Shown: positions 50,049 to 60,476 of the stretch, one piece after another
Numbering within the stretch: position 1 is the stretch's first letter
Layout: every line of letters starts with the position of its first letter
DNA from: Pseudoxanthomonas sangjuensis
GTDB taxonomy: Bacteria > Pseudomonadota > Gammaproteobacteria > Xanthomonadales > Xanthomonadaceae
DNA length: 64,000 bases
Direction of reading: 5' to 3'
Assembly (NCBI RefSeq): GCF_010211755.1
Contig: NZ_PDWR01000005.1
Location: forward strand, 62,001-126,000
The notes under the pieces: model-generated
Told to the model about the DNA's origin: nothing
The model's database searches: none
What the model saw: only the letters and a program-made list of their open reading frames with translations
Translations under genes and position numbers: made by a program

Positions 50049-50648
50049 TCAGCGCTTGCCGTTGCCGGTCTCGATGAAGCGCAGGAACTCGGTGCGGGTG
50101 CGCGCGTCCTCGCGGAAGATGCCGAGCATCTTCGAGGTGACCATGCTGACCCCGCGCTTGTGGATGCCGCGCGTGGTCATGCACTCGTGCGCGCCCTCGA
50201 CCACCACCGCGACGCCGCGCGGCTGCAGCACGTCCTGGATGCAGGTGGCGATCTCCGCGGTCATCTTCTCCTGCACCTGGAAGCGGCGCGCGTAGGTCTC
50301 GACCACGCGCGCCAGCTTGCTGATGCCGACGACCTTGCCGTCCGGCAGGTAGCCGACGTGGGCGCGGCCGATGATCGGCGCCATGTGGTGCTCGCAATGG
50401 CTTTCGTATTCGATGTCGCGCAACACGATCATCTCGTCGTAGCCGGCGACTTCCTCGAAGGTGCGCTCCAGGTAGGCGCGCGGATCGTCCGTGTAGCCGC
50501 TGAACCAGTCGCCGTAGGCCTCGACCACGCGCCGCGGCGTGTCGAGCAGGCCCTCGCGCGACGGATCCTCGCCGGCCCAGCGCAGCAGCGTGCGCACGGC
50601 GTCCTCGGCCTGTTGCTGGCTGGGTCTGTTCGCGTAGGCGTCGCTCAT
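50049..50648 (-). CDS. folE: GTP cyclohydrolase I
   Basis: The product is 199 aa. Zinc and catalytic residues are in [19 protein letters not shown] (about 82-100), and the second zinc Cys is in [15 protein letters not shown]. It converts GTP to 7,8-dihydroneopterin triphosphate, the first step of folate synthesis. The length is normal, and no second folate gene lies nearby. Confidence 0.96.
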   Translation of the reverse strand: MSDAYANRPSQQQAEDAVRTLLRWAGEDPSREGLLDTPRRVVEAYGDWFSGYTDDPRAYLERTFEEVAGYDEMIVLRDIEYESHCEHHMAPIIGRAHVGYLPDGKVVGISKLARVVETYARRFQVQEKMTAEIATCIQDVLQPRGVAVVVEGAHECMTTRGIHKRGVSMVTSKMLGIFREDARTRTEFLRFIETGNGKR

Positions 50649-50750
50649 GGCGCGAAGGCTCCTCGACTCGGGACGCGCATGGTACCCGGTTTGCCGTGAC
50701 GGCGCCCTCGCCGCGGCGGTTTCCCCGCGCGGGAGCGGCGCGCGCCGCCC

Positions 50751-52589
50751 CTACCGGGACGCGATCTCGGAAAGTCGGGGAGACAGGCCCGATACGCGCA
50801 CCACGTGGCGGCCGAGCGCGGCGCGCAACACGGCTTCGGAAGCGGCGATGTGAAGCTCGCCGCGGGCGCGGGTGATCGCGGTGTAGACCAGTTCGCGCGA
50901 GAGCACGCGGTTGTCGTTGCGCGGGAGTTGCAGCCAGACGCTGTCGAACTCGGAGCCCTGGGCCTTGTGCACGGTGGTGGCGAAGGCGCTGTCGTGGGCG
51001 GGGAGCGCCGCCGGGTGGAAGGCGCGCGGATTGCCTTCGGTTTCGCCGGGAAACCAGGCCAGCAACGCGCCGTCCGCGCCGCGCAGGCAGACGCCGACGT
51101 CGCCGTTGAACAGGCGGTTGCGGTAATCGTTCTCGGTGACCAGCAGCAACTGGCCGTGGAAATGCTCCGTCGCGGCGCGGCGGCGGACGCCCGACAACAG
51201 CTCGCCGATGCGCACGTTGAGCGCGTGCACGCCCTGTGCGCCTTCGCGCACGGCGGCAAGCAGGCGCAGGCGCGCGGACAGGGCGAGCGCAGCGACCGGA
51301 TCGTCGGTCGCCGCGAGTTCGCGCCAGCGCGCGAGCAGGATGTCGCGATGCGCTTCGAGCGGATCGGCCAGGTTCTCGTGGAAATGCACCCCGCCCAAAC
51401 CGCCGCGCAGCAATTGCAGGGCCGCGTCGGCATCGCCGTCGCGCACCGCCTCGGCCAGCGGCGCCAGTCGCAGCGATTCCTGCTGGCGGTAGCCGCGGCG
51501 CAGGTGCACGCGGCGCGCGGCGAAGGCGCGGGGGGCGTCGTCCGCGGCGGGCGACGCAGAGAGCAGCGGTTGCAACAGCCTCGCATCCTCGGCATCGAGG
51601 GAAGCGCCGTCGCCGGCCGCGTGCAGGATCGCCGCAAGCACGTCGCCGGCCTCCACCGACGGTAGCTGGTCGGGGTCGCCTAGCAGGATCAGCCGCGCGC
51701 CGTCGGCGACCGCTTCCACCAGTTTCGCCATCAGCGGCAAGTCGACCATCGAGGCTTCGTCGACCACCACCACGTCGTGCCGCAGCGGATTGTCCGCGCC
51801 GTGGCGGAAGTCGACCGATTCCGGAATCGTGCCGAGCAGGCGGTGCAGCGTGCGCGCCCCGGTCGGCAAGGCATCCAGCAGGGTCGCGTCGACCTTGCCC
51901 TGCAGCTTCCGCAATGCCGAACGCAGGCTCTCGGCCATGCGCTCGGCGGCGCGGCCGGTCGGCGCGGCGAGCGCGATGTCCGGCAGCGGCTGTTGCTGCT
52001 GCACGGCGCGCGCGGCCAGCAGCACCAGCAGGCGCGCGATGGGCGTGGTCTTGCCGGTGCCGGGGCCGCCGGTGACCAGCAGCAGCTTGTGCCGCAACGC
52101 CATCGCCGCGGCGCGCGCCTGCAGGTCCTCGCCGGCTTTCGCCTCGGGGAACAACACGGCGAACAGGTCGCCGAGCGGTTCGACGCCGGCGTTCGATTCC
52201 GGCGACGCGGCGATGCGCTGCAGGCCGGAAGCCAGGCGCCGCTCGTATTCGCGATAACGGCGCAGGTACAGCAGTCCGTTCTCGAGCACCAGCGGCGCAT
52301 CTGCGGGGGAAACTCCGGCCGGCGCCGCCGGCTGCGCCACCCAGCGCGAACCCGCCAGCGCCCGCAGCCAATCCGCCGTCGCCGGCCACGCGAACGCGCC
52401 TTCGACGTGCAGCTGCGGCCGCGACGGATCGAACGCCGCATGTCCCTGCGACACCGCCAGCGACGCGAGTGCGGCGGCGGCCAGCACTTCGTCCGGCGTG
52501 GCGCCGTCGAGCCGGCGCAGGCTCTGCGCGAAGGCGTGGTCGAGGGTGCGCAGCGCGCCGGCGCGGGCCAGGTCGTCGAACAGGCTCAT
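50751..52589 (-). CDS. recD: Exodeoxyribonuclease V alpha subunit
   Basis: The product is 612 aa. An N-terminal domain of about 150 aa is followed by the SF1 helicase core with Walker A GGPGTGKTT (about 172-180), Walker B VVVVDEASM, and a C-terminal UvrD-like motif TTVHKAQGSEFD and YTAITRARGEL. It is the fast 5'-3' motor of RecBCD. Its start overlaps the recB stop by 4 bp. Spacing to folE is about 100 bp with no visible feature. Confidence 0.95.
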   Translation of the reverse strand: MSLFDDLARAGALRTLDHAFAQSLRRLDGATPDEVLAAAALASLAVSQGHAAFDPSRPQLHVEGAFAWPATADWLRALAGSRWVAQPAAPAGVSPADAPLVLENGLLYLRRYREYERRLASGLQRIAASPESNAGVEPLGDLFAVLFPEAKAGEDLQARAAAMALRHKLLLVTGGPGTGKTTPIARLLVLLAARAVQQQQPLPDIALAAPTGRAAERMAESLRSALRKLQGKVDATLLDALPTGARTLHRLLGTIPESVDFRHGADNPLRHDVVVVDEASMVDLPLMAKLVEAVADGARLILLGDPDQLPSVEAGDVLAAILHAAGDGASLDAEDARLLQPLLSASPAADDAPRAFAARRVHLRRGYRQQESLRLAPLAEAVRDGDADAALQLLRGGLGGVHFHENLADPLEAHRDILLARWRELAATDDPVAALALSARLRLLAAVREGAQGVHALNVRIGELLSGVRRRAATEHFHGQLLLVTENDYRNRLFNGDVGVCLRGADGALLAWFPGETEGNPRAFHPAALPAHDSAFATTVHKAQGSEFDSVWLQLPRNDNRVLSRELVYTAITRARGELHIAASEAVLRAALGRHVVRVSGLSPRLSEIASR

Positions 52590-55500
52590 GCGGCGCTCCG
52601 TTCGCCATCGCGACCGAACAATCCGTCGAGTCCATCGACCAGTGCGGCATCGAACTTGCGCTCGTGGATGCCGCGCCCATCGCCGCGCGCCGCGTCGATG
52701 CCGCGGCAGAACAGGTAGCGGATGCCGCCGAAGTCGCGTTCGTAGTCGTACTCCGCGCCGCGGCGGAAGCGCAGCCAGCGGTGCAGCGCCACGGTGTAGA
52801 CCAGCGCCTGCAGGTCGTACTCGCTGTGCCGCATCGCGCGTTCCAGGCCGGCCGCGGCGTAGTCGCCAGCGAGGTCGTTGGACTTCCAGTCGAGCACGTA
52901 GCAGCGTCCGCCATGGAAATAGGTCAGGTCGATCTTGCCGGTCATCAGGCCTTCCAGCTGCCGGCGCGCGCCGAAGCCGTTGCGGTCGCGCGAGACGCCG
53001 TGCTCGTGCAGCAGCTTCAGCAGCTCCCGTACCGCGGTCGGCTGCAGCGAGAAGTGGAACTCGATCTCGGCGCGACGGCGGTCGCCCGGCACGTCGCACA
53101 GGCGCACGCCTTCGGGCATCGTCGCGGTGAGCGCGTTGCCGATCAGCGGCGTCAGCGCGGCGACGCCGTCGTCGAGCGCGTCGTCGGCGAAGCCGCGGCC
53201 GATCAAGGCCTCCCGCAGCACTTCGTCCTGCCCGGCCGGCGCAGCCGGGCCGACCCGCCAGCCGCGCCACGCGGCGAAGTCGCAATGCTCCAGCGCATCG
53301 TGCAGCGCGCTGCCGTAACCGGTGCCGGCGAAGCGCGGGTCGCGCTGGGCGTCGCCGGATTCCCCCGCGGCGGCGGTATCGTCCTCCGGTTCGTCGGCGG
53401 CCGGGCTCTCGTCGAGCGCGGTCGTGGTCGCGCCTTCGCCGGCATCGGCTTTCGACAGCTGGCTGAAGCTGTATACCCACCAGTCGCGCGACAGTTCGAC
53501 GCGCGGTTCGCGCGCGGCGGCGACCTCGGCGTCGGCTTCCGGCGGCAGGCGCTTCGGCGCGGGGCCGACCTTGCCGTCGTCGAGGAAGATGTCGGCGCAG
53601 GCCTCCAGTGCCCCTCTATCCGCGAGCATCTTCCACAGCGGCGTGGCATGCGCGTTGTAGAACGGCCCCGCCGCGATCCACAGCGCGTGCTCGGCGCGGG
53701 TCAGGCCGACGTAGAGCAGGCGCGCGTCCTCGGCGCACTGTTCCCGCTTCCAGCGTTCCACCGCATCCTTCCAGCGCGAACCGTCGCCGGCCTTCCAGTG
53801 CAGCTCGCGGCCCTTGTCCCTGTCGTAGGCCACGCAGTTGCGGTTCGGCGCCTTGTGGTCGCGGCCGATGCCGGCGTACGGCAGGAACACCAGCGGGTAT
53901 TCCAGGCCCTTGCTCTTGTGCAGGGTGACGATCTGCACGCGCCGGGCGTCGGATTCCAGGCGCAGTTGCTGCGCCTCGTCGTTTTCGTCGGCCTCGGCGA
54001 TGCGCCGCTGCAGCCAGTCCGACAGGTCGCGCAGGCCGAGCGTGCGCGCGTGCGCTTCCTGCAGCTGTTCGCCGAGCTGCAGGTAGTTGCTCAGGCGGCG
54101 CTCGCCGTCGAGCAGGCCCATCAGCCGCTGCGCGTTGGCCGCGCACAGGTCGGACACCAGCGCGAACGGACCGTTGCGCAGGTAGCGCTCGCGCCATTGC
54201 ATCAGCGCGTGCAGGCGCGAGCCCATCGCGTTTTCGTCGGTTTCCAGCGCGGCCACCATCGCGGCGCTTTCGCCCAGCAGCACGGTCGACAGCAGCGCGC
54301 GCAGCCGACCGGGGTCGCCGGGTTGCAGCAGCGCCTGCAGCAGCGCGGACAGGTCGCGCGCCTCGTCGGTGTCGAACAGGCTGTGCTTGCCGGCGGCGAC
54401 GGCGGGAATGCCGACCTGCCCCAGCGCGTCGCGGATGCGGGTGGCTTCGTAATGGCTGCGCACCAGCACGGCGATGTCGCCGGGGCGCACCGGTTCGCCG
54501 TCGATACTGGCCTTGCCGGCGCGCGCGTCGGACAGCACCGAGTGAATCGCGGCGACGCAGGCGCGGGTGGCGGCATCGCGCGAGTTGCCGGCATTGAGCT
54601 CGCCTTGCTTGTTGAGCTTCCCAGCGTCGGGCTCGATCATGCGCACGGTCAGCGCCGGCGCGGGCTTGCCGTTGCGGACGAAGTTTTCGTCCTGGCGCTT
54701 GCCGCCGGGGCGGACGGTCTCGAAGGCGATGCCTTCGATGTCGAACGCGGTTTCCTTGCCGGCGATCTCGTACAACCTGTCGATCGCGCGCAGCACGCCG
54801 GGGCGCGAGCGGAAGTTGTGCGACAGCGGCGGCGCAGGCGTCGCTTCCCGCTTCGCCGCGAGGTAGGTGTGCACGTCGCCGCCGCGGAAGCCGTAGATGG
54901 CCTGCTTGGGGTCGCCGATCAGGAACAGCGCCGGCTCCGTCCCGTCGCCCGCCTCGCCGAACACGTTGCGGAAGATTTCCCATTGGCGCTCGTCGGTGTC
55001 CTGGAATTCGTCGACCAGGGCAATGGCGTACTGTCTGCGCAGGTTGCGGCGCAGTTGTCCGGCGTGCGCGCCCTGCAGCGCGTCGGCGACGCCGCCGATC
55101 TGGTCGTCGAAGCTTTGCACGCGGCGCTCGCGCTTGGTCGCGGCGAGACGGGTGCGCGCTTCGGCGCGGATGCGGTGGAGAAGCTGGATGCGGCGGCGCT
55201 CGGCGTATGCGTCGCAAGCCTCGCGCATCGACAGATACGCCTCGACGGCCGGCGAGAGCGGCGACCTTGGGGTCTTGCCGGCATGTGCCTTCTTTGTGCC
55301 CTTTTCCAGCTCCGCAGCGGTCAGCTTGGCGAGCCTCGTCTGCGGCACGGCGCCGATGCCGGCCCCGGCGCAACAGCGGTCGAGCTCGCGGCGCAGCGGT
55401 TCGACCCAGTCGCGCCTGTAGCTGTTGCGGTTCATGACGTCGCCATCGATGGCCGACAGCAATGCGTCGAAGAATGCCGCGCCGTGCTTCACGTACGCGG

Positions 55501-56188
55501 CAACGAGCCCTTCCGCTGCCGCCTTCAGCCGCGGAAACGGGTCCTCGCCAAGCTCTTGTGGCTCCGGCAGCAATACCTTCTGCTTCACCAAGGCCGGCAA
55601 ATCCTTCGCCAGGTCTTCGGGCTTCGACCACAACGCCGACAAATCCTCGGCCTCGACCGCATCGGCCGCATGCACGCGCCACAGGTCCGCGGCCAGTGCC
55701 TCGAACAACTCGTGCTCGCTGCCCAGCAACTCGGGCGCGGCGAAGGCGATGCCGGTCTCCAATGCGTGTTCGCGCAGCACGCGGGCGCAGAAACCGTGGA
55801 TGGTGAAGATCGAGGCGAGGTCGATCTCCAGCGCGGCGGTGCGCAGGCGGCGCTGCAGGGCGGCCGGGGTTTCCTCGCTGCGTTCGAGATGGCGCTCGAC
55901 GATCCGGCGGGTCAGCCGCTTTTCCGGGTTTTCGTCGGCGGTCGCCCCGGTGCCGACCAGGCCGGCCGCGAGTGCCAGCCGCTCGCGGATGCGCCGGCGC
56001 AGTTCCTGCGTGGCCGCCTCGGTGAAGGTCACCGCCAGCACCTGGCCGATGCGCAACTGCTTCTCGACGACGAGGCGCACGAACAGCGTGGCCAGCGCGA
56101 AGGTCTTGCCGGTACCGGCGCTGGCCTCGATGAGGCGGATGCCGTGCAGTTCCAGCTCCAGCCCGGAGTCGTCGCCGCGCGCGGTCAT
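52586..56188 (-). CDS. recB: Exodeoxyribonuclease V beta subunit
   Basis: The product is 1200 aa. The UvrD-type helicase has Walker A ASAGTGKTFALA (about 22-33), DEFQDTDERQW and VTLHKSKGLEYPLVFLP. The C-terminal nuclease domain keeps GKIDLTYF and YVLDWKSN with the metal-binding Asp and the Lys of the active site. It does the 3'-5' unwinding and DNA cleavage of the RecBCD repair enzyme. It is joined by ATGA overlaps to both recC and recD. The same frame runs on upstream through recC, but that part is not protein-like. Confidence 0.96.
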   Translation of the reverse strand: MTARGDDSGLELELHGIRLIEASAGTGKTFALATLFVRLVVEKQLRIGQVLAVTFTEAATQELRRRIRERLALAAGLVGTGATADENPEKRLTRRIVERHLERSEETPAALQRRLRTAALEIDLASIFTIHGFCARVLREHALETGIAFAAPELLGSEHELFEALAADLWRVHAADAVEAEDLSALWSKPEDLAKDLPALVKQKVLLPEPQELGEDPFPRLKAAAEGLVAAYVKHGAAFFDALLSAIDGDVMNRNSYRRDWVEPLRRELDRCCAGAGIGAVPQTRLAKLTAAELEKGTKKAHAGKTPRSPLSPAVEAYLSMREACDAYAERRRIQLLHRIRAEARTRLAATKRERRVQSFDDQIGGVADALQGAHAGQLRRNLRRQYAIALVDEFQDTDERQWEIFRNVFGEAGDGTEPALFLIGDPKQAIYGFRGGDVHTYLAAKREATPAPPLSHNFRSRPGVLRAIDRLYEIAGKETAFDIEGIAFETVRPGGKRQDENFVRNGKPAPALTVRMIEPDAGKLNKQGELNAGNSRDAATRACVAAIHSVLSDARAGKASIDGEPVRPGDIAVLVRSHYEATRIRDALGQVGIPAVAAGKHSLFDTDEARDLSALLQALLQPGDPGRLRALLSTVLLGESAAMVAALETDENAMGSRLHALMQWRERYLRNGPFALVSDLCAANAQRLMGLLDGERRLSNYLQLGEQLQEAHARTLGLRDLSDWLQRRIAEADENDEAQQLRLESDARRVQIVTLHKSKGLEYPLVFLPYAGIGRDHKAPNRNCVAYDRDKGRELHWKAGDGSRWKDAVERWKREQCAEDARLLYVGLTRAEHALWIAAGPFYNAHATPLWKMLADRGALEACADIFLDDGKVGPAPKRLPPEADAEVAAAREPRVELSRDWWVYSFSQLSKADAGEGATTTALDESPAADEPEDDTAAAGESGDAQRDPRFAGTGYGSALHDALEHCDFAAWRGWRVGPAAPAGQDEVLREALIGRGFADDALDDGVAALTPLIGNALTATMPEGVRLCDVPGDRRRAEIEFHFSLQPTAVRELLKLLHEHGVSRDRNGFGARRQLEGLMTGKIDLTYFHGGRCYVLDWKSNDLAGDYAAAGLERAMRHSEYDLQALVYTVALHRWLRFRRGAEYDYERDFGGIRYLFCRGIDAARGDGRGIHERKFDAALVDGLDGLFGRDGERSAA

Positions 56189-59100
56189 GCGCCCTCCCCT
56201 GCATCGGCGAAGCCCGTGAATACCTCGCCAGCGCAAACCGCCTTGAACACCCGATGCGCGGTTTCCGCGAATTCGCGCGACACGTCCTCGCCCGCGAACG
56301 GGTCGGCGCCGCGCAGGGCCAGCCGGATCGACGGCGATGCGCTTTCGGCGTCGATGTACTCGCCGCCGTACCACTGGTCCTCGGCCTTCTGCCGCGCGCG
56401 ATCCGGCCGGTCTTCCTTGTACCAGGCCCAGCCGCTGCGCGGGCCGTACTGCAGCGGCGCGCGCAGGCCGCGCTGGCGCAGGTCGAGCAGCGCGGCGAGC
56501 ACGCGTTGTGCCTGTTCCTTGTCGAAAGGTTCGAGCACGTGCGGGCCGATGTCGCCTTCGCCATCGTCGACGAACTCGACCAGCGGCAACCGGATGCCCT
56601 GCGCCGCCGCGGCCAGGCGGTCGATGCCGTGCCGCACCCACGAGGTGCCGTTGCGCTGGCCGATGCGCACGCGGGCGATGCCCCCGGGATAGGCGTCGAC
56701 GAGGTTGCCGTGCAGCTTCCAGCCGTCGATGCCGACCTCGACCGGCAACGATTGCGGGCGATCCTCGCCACGCCAGTCGGCGAACTTCGCGGCGTACGGC
56801 GCCACCTCGTCGACCAGCTTGCGCAGCCCGCGCCGGCCGACCTCGCCCGACGGCACCAGCGCCCGCGCGCGCAGCCGTGCGTACAGCGCGTCGGGGTCCA
56901 CGCCGGCGAGCAACGCGTCGAACACCTGCTGCTTCAGCGCCCAGCCTTCCAGCCCGCGCGCGGCCACCTGCAGCGGCTCGACGTCCTCGACCGTGTTGGC
57001 TTCCTCGGGCAGGCGCAGGCCGAGGCGCTGCGACAGGAAGCGCCCGGCCGGGTCGAGCAGGAAGCGCTTCAGTTCGTCCAGCGACAGTTCCCGCTCCATG
57101 TCCTTCGGCGGCGGCAGCGTCGCATCGAACCATCGCGGCAACGCTTCCCGCGTACCGGAAGCGCCCGCCGCCGCCGGCCGCCATTCGCCGCGATAGCTGA
57201 AGCGCCGCGTCTCGGGCTCCTCGTCGCCGCGCCGCTGCCGCTTCGCTTCGCCGAACGCCTGCGGCGAGAACGGCTGCAGCGGGTGGCGCACCACGAATTT
57301 CCTGCCGAACGCTTCGTCGTCGGCATGGGGCCGTTGCGCCACGGCCAGCAACTCCGCCACCAGCGGCGAAGGCTCGCGCGTGCTGCCGTCGCGCGGGTCG
57401 GCGCCGAGGTAGCTGAGGTAGAACACGTCCTGCGCGGCGGCGAACAGCTGCAGGAACAGGTAGCGGTCGTCGTCGCGCAGCGAGCGGTCGCCGGCGCGGC
57501 GCGCCGGCGTGCCCAGCGCGGTCGCCAACCGGTTGAGCCCGGCGGACGGATCGCGGCGCGGGTATTCGCCGTCGTTCATGCCGAGCACGCAGAGGGCGCG
57601 GAACGGCAGCAGGCGCAGCGGCACCATGCGGCCGAAGCCGACGCCGCCGCTCATCAGCGGTGCGCGGGTGTCGGCTTCGCCGAGAACACTGGCGAAATGC
57701 GCGCGCACCGCCTCGGCCGGCACCTCGCCGTCGAAGCCGGCGTTCGCCGCACCCTTCGCGAATTCGTCGACGTGCCTGCGCAGGCGCTCCAGCGCGCGCT
57801 GCGCGTCGTCTTCGCGCGGCTGGCGCGGGAACAGCGCGTCGAGCAGGTCGAGCAGGCGCCGGCGCCATTGCGCCGGCGCCGCCGCTTCGCCCAGCAGCTT
57901 CTGCTGCCGCGCGAGCAGGCGCAGCAGCCGCAGCAAACGGTCGAGCGCATCCAGCGCGCTGCCTTCCAGCCGCGGCCACGGCGCGACGCCGCCGATGTCG
58001 GCTTCGTCGCCGCTGGCGTGGCCCAGCAGCAGGCGGTCGATGGCGAACGCCCAGGTGCCGGCATCGTCGCGCGGGGCGCCGGCGCGTTCGCGGTGTTCGG
58101 CGTTGATGCCCCAGCGCGCGCCGGCCTCGCGCAGCCACGCCTGCAGCTGGTCGAGCTCGGCCGCGGCCAGTCCGCCGTTGCCGGCCAGCGCGGGGCTGGC
58201 CAGCAGGTCGAGGATCTCGTGCAGGCCGAAGCGCGAGGCCGGCAGTTGCAGCAGGCGCAGGAACAGGTCGGCGACCGGTTCGCTGGCCAGCGGGCTGGCG
58301 TCGGCGACGGTGTAGGGAATGAAGTCGGCGTGGCCGCGGCGGCCGCCGAACACGGCTTCGACGTAGGGCAGGTACGGGTCGATGTCCGGCGCGAGCACGG
58401 CGATTTCGCGCGGCTGCAGCGGCGGATCGAAGCGTTCGTCGTCGAGCAGCGCACGCAACTGGTCGTGCAGCACCTGCACTTCGCGCAGGCGGGTGTGGCA
58501 GGCGTGGACCTGCAAGCTGGGGTCGTCCCGTTCGATGGCGACGCGCTGCGCGGCGGGCTTCGGTTCCCGGTTGAGCAGGTCGGTTTGCAGCCGGTGCAGC
58601 AGGCTGTCGCCGAACGGTTCGGGATAGGTGCCGAGGTCGATGGTCGGGTGCACGACTTCGTAGCCGCCGAGCACGGCCATGAAGTCGCGGCCGACGGCGC
58701 CCCAGTCGCGCAGCAGCGGGTTGTCGTCGTCGCCTTCGCCGAAGGGATCGAGGCCGGCGCGGAGCTTTTCCTTCAGCGTCTGCAGGTCGCCCCAGAATTC
58801 CCGGGTCGGCGAGGGCAGGTAGAAGTGCAGGGTGCCGGCGCGGGCCTGGGTGGCGATGACGCGCAGCACGTCGGGGGAGACGTTGAGGGTGGCGAAGACG
58901 AACAGGCGCGGGGGCAGGCCTTGCGGCACCGCCCCGGTTTCGCCGAAGCGGGCGAGGTAGTCGCCGATCCGGCGGGCGCGGTGCGCTTCGCCCCTGGCGA
59001 GGTGACGCCACAGCGTCGCCTGCGGGTCGTCGGGTTCGGCGCCCTGCTCCCAATCGAGCAGCCAGTCGCGGCGCCAGGCCTGGTATTTCTCGAAGATGTC

Positions 59101-59514
59101 GGCGAGCTCGGCGGCCAGTGTCCAGGGCTTGAGCGGGTCGGCGTCGGCCAGGTAGTCGCGCAGGGGCCGCATCGCCGGCTTGCGCATCAGGGCGGGGTCG
59201 CGCAGGGCGGCGTAGAGGCGCCAGTGCAGGGCCGGCGCGTCGAAGGCGTCGCCGCGGTCGCGGAGGTTTTCCTTCAATGCGCGGGCGACGAATTCGCCGG
59301 GGGCGAGGAATTCGAGGTTGGCGGCGATGCCGTGGGCCTGGGCCAGTTCCGCCTGCAGCCAGCGCTTCATCGCGGCCTGGGGAACGAGGATCACGTCGGG
59401 GGCCAGCAGGTCCTGCCCCGGCGCGGGCCGCTTGAGCTCCCCGGCCAGCAGACCCGCCAGCACCTGCAGCGAGTTGGAGTGGTAAAGGCGGAAGTCGGCG
59501 GCGGTCCCCTGCAT
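56185..59514 (-). CDS. recC: Exodeoxyribonuclease V gamma subunit
   Basis: The product is 1109 aa. The N terminus MQGTAADFRLYHSNSLQVLA matches the RecC start pattern (short strand then YHSN). Helicase-like but inactive domains follow, with ATLNVSPDVLRVI, REIAVLAPDIDPYLP and LCVLGMNDGEYPR, and a nuclease-like C-terminal fold. RecC recognises Chi and holds RecB and RecD. An upstream ATG at 59538 would add eight residues. It is the first gene of recCBD, divergent from mlaF across 173 bp. Confidence 0.95.
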   Translation of the reverse strand: MQGTAADFRLYHSNSLQVLAGLLAGELKRPAPGQDLLAPDVILVPQAAMKRWLQAELAQAHGIAANLEFLAPGEFVARALKENLRDRGDAFDAPALHWRLYAALRDPALMRKPAMRPLRDYLADADPLKPWTLAAELADIFEKYQAWRRDWLLDWEQGAEPDDPQATLWRHLARGEAHRARRIGDYLARFGETGAVPQGLPPRLFVFATLNVSPDVLRVIATQARAGTLHFYLPSPTREFWGDLQTLKEKLRAGLDPFGEGDDDNPLLRDWGAVGRDFMAVLGGYEVVHPTIDLGTYPEPFGDSLLHRLQTDLLNREPKPAAQRVAIERDDPSLQVHACHTRLREVQVLHDQLRALLDDERFDPPLQPREIAVLAPDIDPYLPYVEAVFGGRRGHADFIPYTVADASPLASEPVADLFLRLLQLPASRFGLHEILDLLASPALAGNGGLAAAELDQLQAWLREAGARWGINAEHRERAGAPRDDAGTWAFAIDRLLLGHASGDEADIGGVAPWPRLEGSALDALDRLLRLLRLLARQQKLLGEAAAPAQWRRRLLDLLDALFPRQPREDDAQRALERLRRHVDEFAKGAANAGFDGEVPAEAVRAHFASVLGEADTRAPLMSGGVGFGRMVPLRLLPFRALCVLGMNDGEYPRRDPSAGLNRLATALGTPARRAGDRSLRDDDRYLFLQLFAAAQDVFYLSYLGADPRDGSTREPSPLVAELLAVAQRPHADDEAFGRKFVVRHPLQPFSPQAFGEAKRQRRGDEEPETRRFSYRGEWRPAAAGASGTREALPRWFDATLPPPKDMERELSLDELKRFLLDPAGRFLSQRLGLRLPEEANTVEDVEPLQVAARGLEGWALKQQVFDALLAGVDPDALYARLRARALVPSGEVGRRGLRKLVDEVAPYAAKFADWRGEDRPQSLPVEVGIDGWKLHGNLVDAYPGGIARVRIGQRNGTSWVRHGIDRLAAAAQGIRLPLVEFVDDGEGDIGPHVLEPFDKEQAQRVLAALLDLRQRGLRAPLQYGPRSGWAWYKEDRPDRARQKAEDQWYGGEYIDAESASPSIRLALRGADPFAGEDVSREFAETAHRVFKAVCAGEVFTGFADAGEGA

Positions 59515-59687
59515 CAGGCCATGATGCCCAATGGCCATCGCAATTGCCGAGACCTTGCGTTCCGGCGCATGCGGGCGGGCGACGACGCACGTCGAATACC
59601 ATACCGACGGGTGCAGGTTCGGTTCAGCCCGTACCGGCGAAGCTTGAGCGTTGTTTTTCCGTTAACCCGTTGCCCGCCTCCCCATCG

Positions 59688-60476
59688 ATGACACCCACCG
59701 ACGTCCCCGCCATCCGCCTTGCCGGCCTGCAGCTGGACCGCGGCGCGCGCACGATCCTGCGCGGCATCGACCTGGTCGTGCCGAAGGGCAGCATCACCGC
59801 GGTGCTGGGGCCGTCGGGCTGCGGCAAGTCGACGCTGCTGTCGGCGATCACCGGCGAGCTGGTGCCGGCGGCGGGCACGGTCGAGCTGTTCGGCCGGGCG
59901 GTGCCGCGGCGCAGCCGCGAGCTGCTGGAGCTGCGCAAGGGCCTGGGCGTGCTGTTGCAGGGCAACGGCCTGCTGACCGACCTGACCGTGGCCGAGAACG
60001 TGGCGTTGCCGCTGCGCACGCACACCAAGTTGCCCGAGCCGCTGGTCCGCCGCATCGTCGACTTCAAGTTGAACGCGGTCGGCCTGCGCAACGCCGCCGA
60101 ACTGTACCCGCGCGAGCTGTCCGGCGGCATGGCCCGCCGCGTGGCGCTGGCGCGGGCGCTGGCGCTGGACCCGCCGATCGTCATCTACGACGAGCCGCTG
60201 ACCGGCCTCGACCCGATCGCCAGCGGGGTGATCATGAGCCTGATCCAGCGCCTCAACGACACGCTGGGCCTGACCAGCGTCATCGTCAGCCACCACGTGC
60301 ACGAGACCCTGCCGATCGCCGACCAGGCGGTGGTGATCGCCAACGGCGGGCTGGTGTTCTCCGGCACGCCGGCGGAACTGCAAGCCTCGCCCGACCCGTT
60401 CGTGCGCCAGTTCCTGCACGGCGAACCGGACGGCCCCATCGCGTTCGACGCGGGCAAGCGCGCGGAGGCTGCGTAA
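59688..60476 (+). CDS. mlaF: Phospholipid-transport ABC ATPase
   Basis: The product is 262 aa. Walker A GPSGCGKSTLL (about 43-53), signature ELSGGMARRVALARAL and Walker B IVIYDEPLTGLDP are all present, with the switch His in IVSHHVHE. It powers the MlaFEDB complex that moves phospholipids between inner membrane and periplasm. ATG 59688 gives MTPTDVPAIRL. It is first in mlaFEDCBA, and its stop overlaps mlaE (TAATG). Confidence 0.95.
   Translation: MTPTDVPAIRLAGLQLDRGARTILRGIDLVVPKGSITAVLGPSGCGKSTLLSAITGELVPAAGTVELFGRAVPRRSRELLELRKGLGVLLQGNGLLTDLTVAENVALPLRTHTKLPEPLVRRIVDFKLNAVGLRNAAELYPRELSGGMARRVALARALALDPPIVIYDEPLTGLDPIASGVIMSLIQRLNDTLGLTSVIVSHHVHETLPIADQAVVIANGGLVFSGTPAELQASPDPFVRQFLHGEPDGPIAFDAGKRAEAA

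Noticed and set aside
56188-59602. Possible N-terminal extension of recB through the recC region
   Set aside because: The upstream part is Arg/Pro-rich shadow of recC. RecB clearly starts at 56188 with an ATGA overlap and a Walker A near residue 25.
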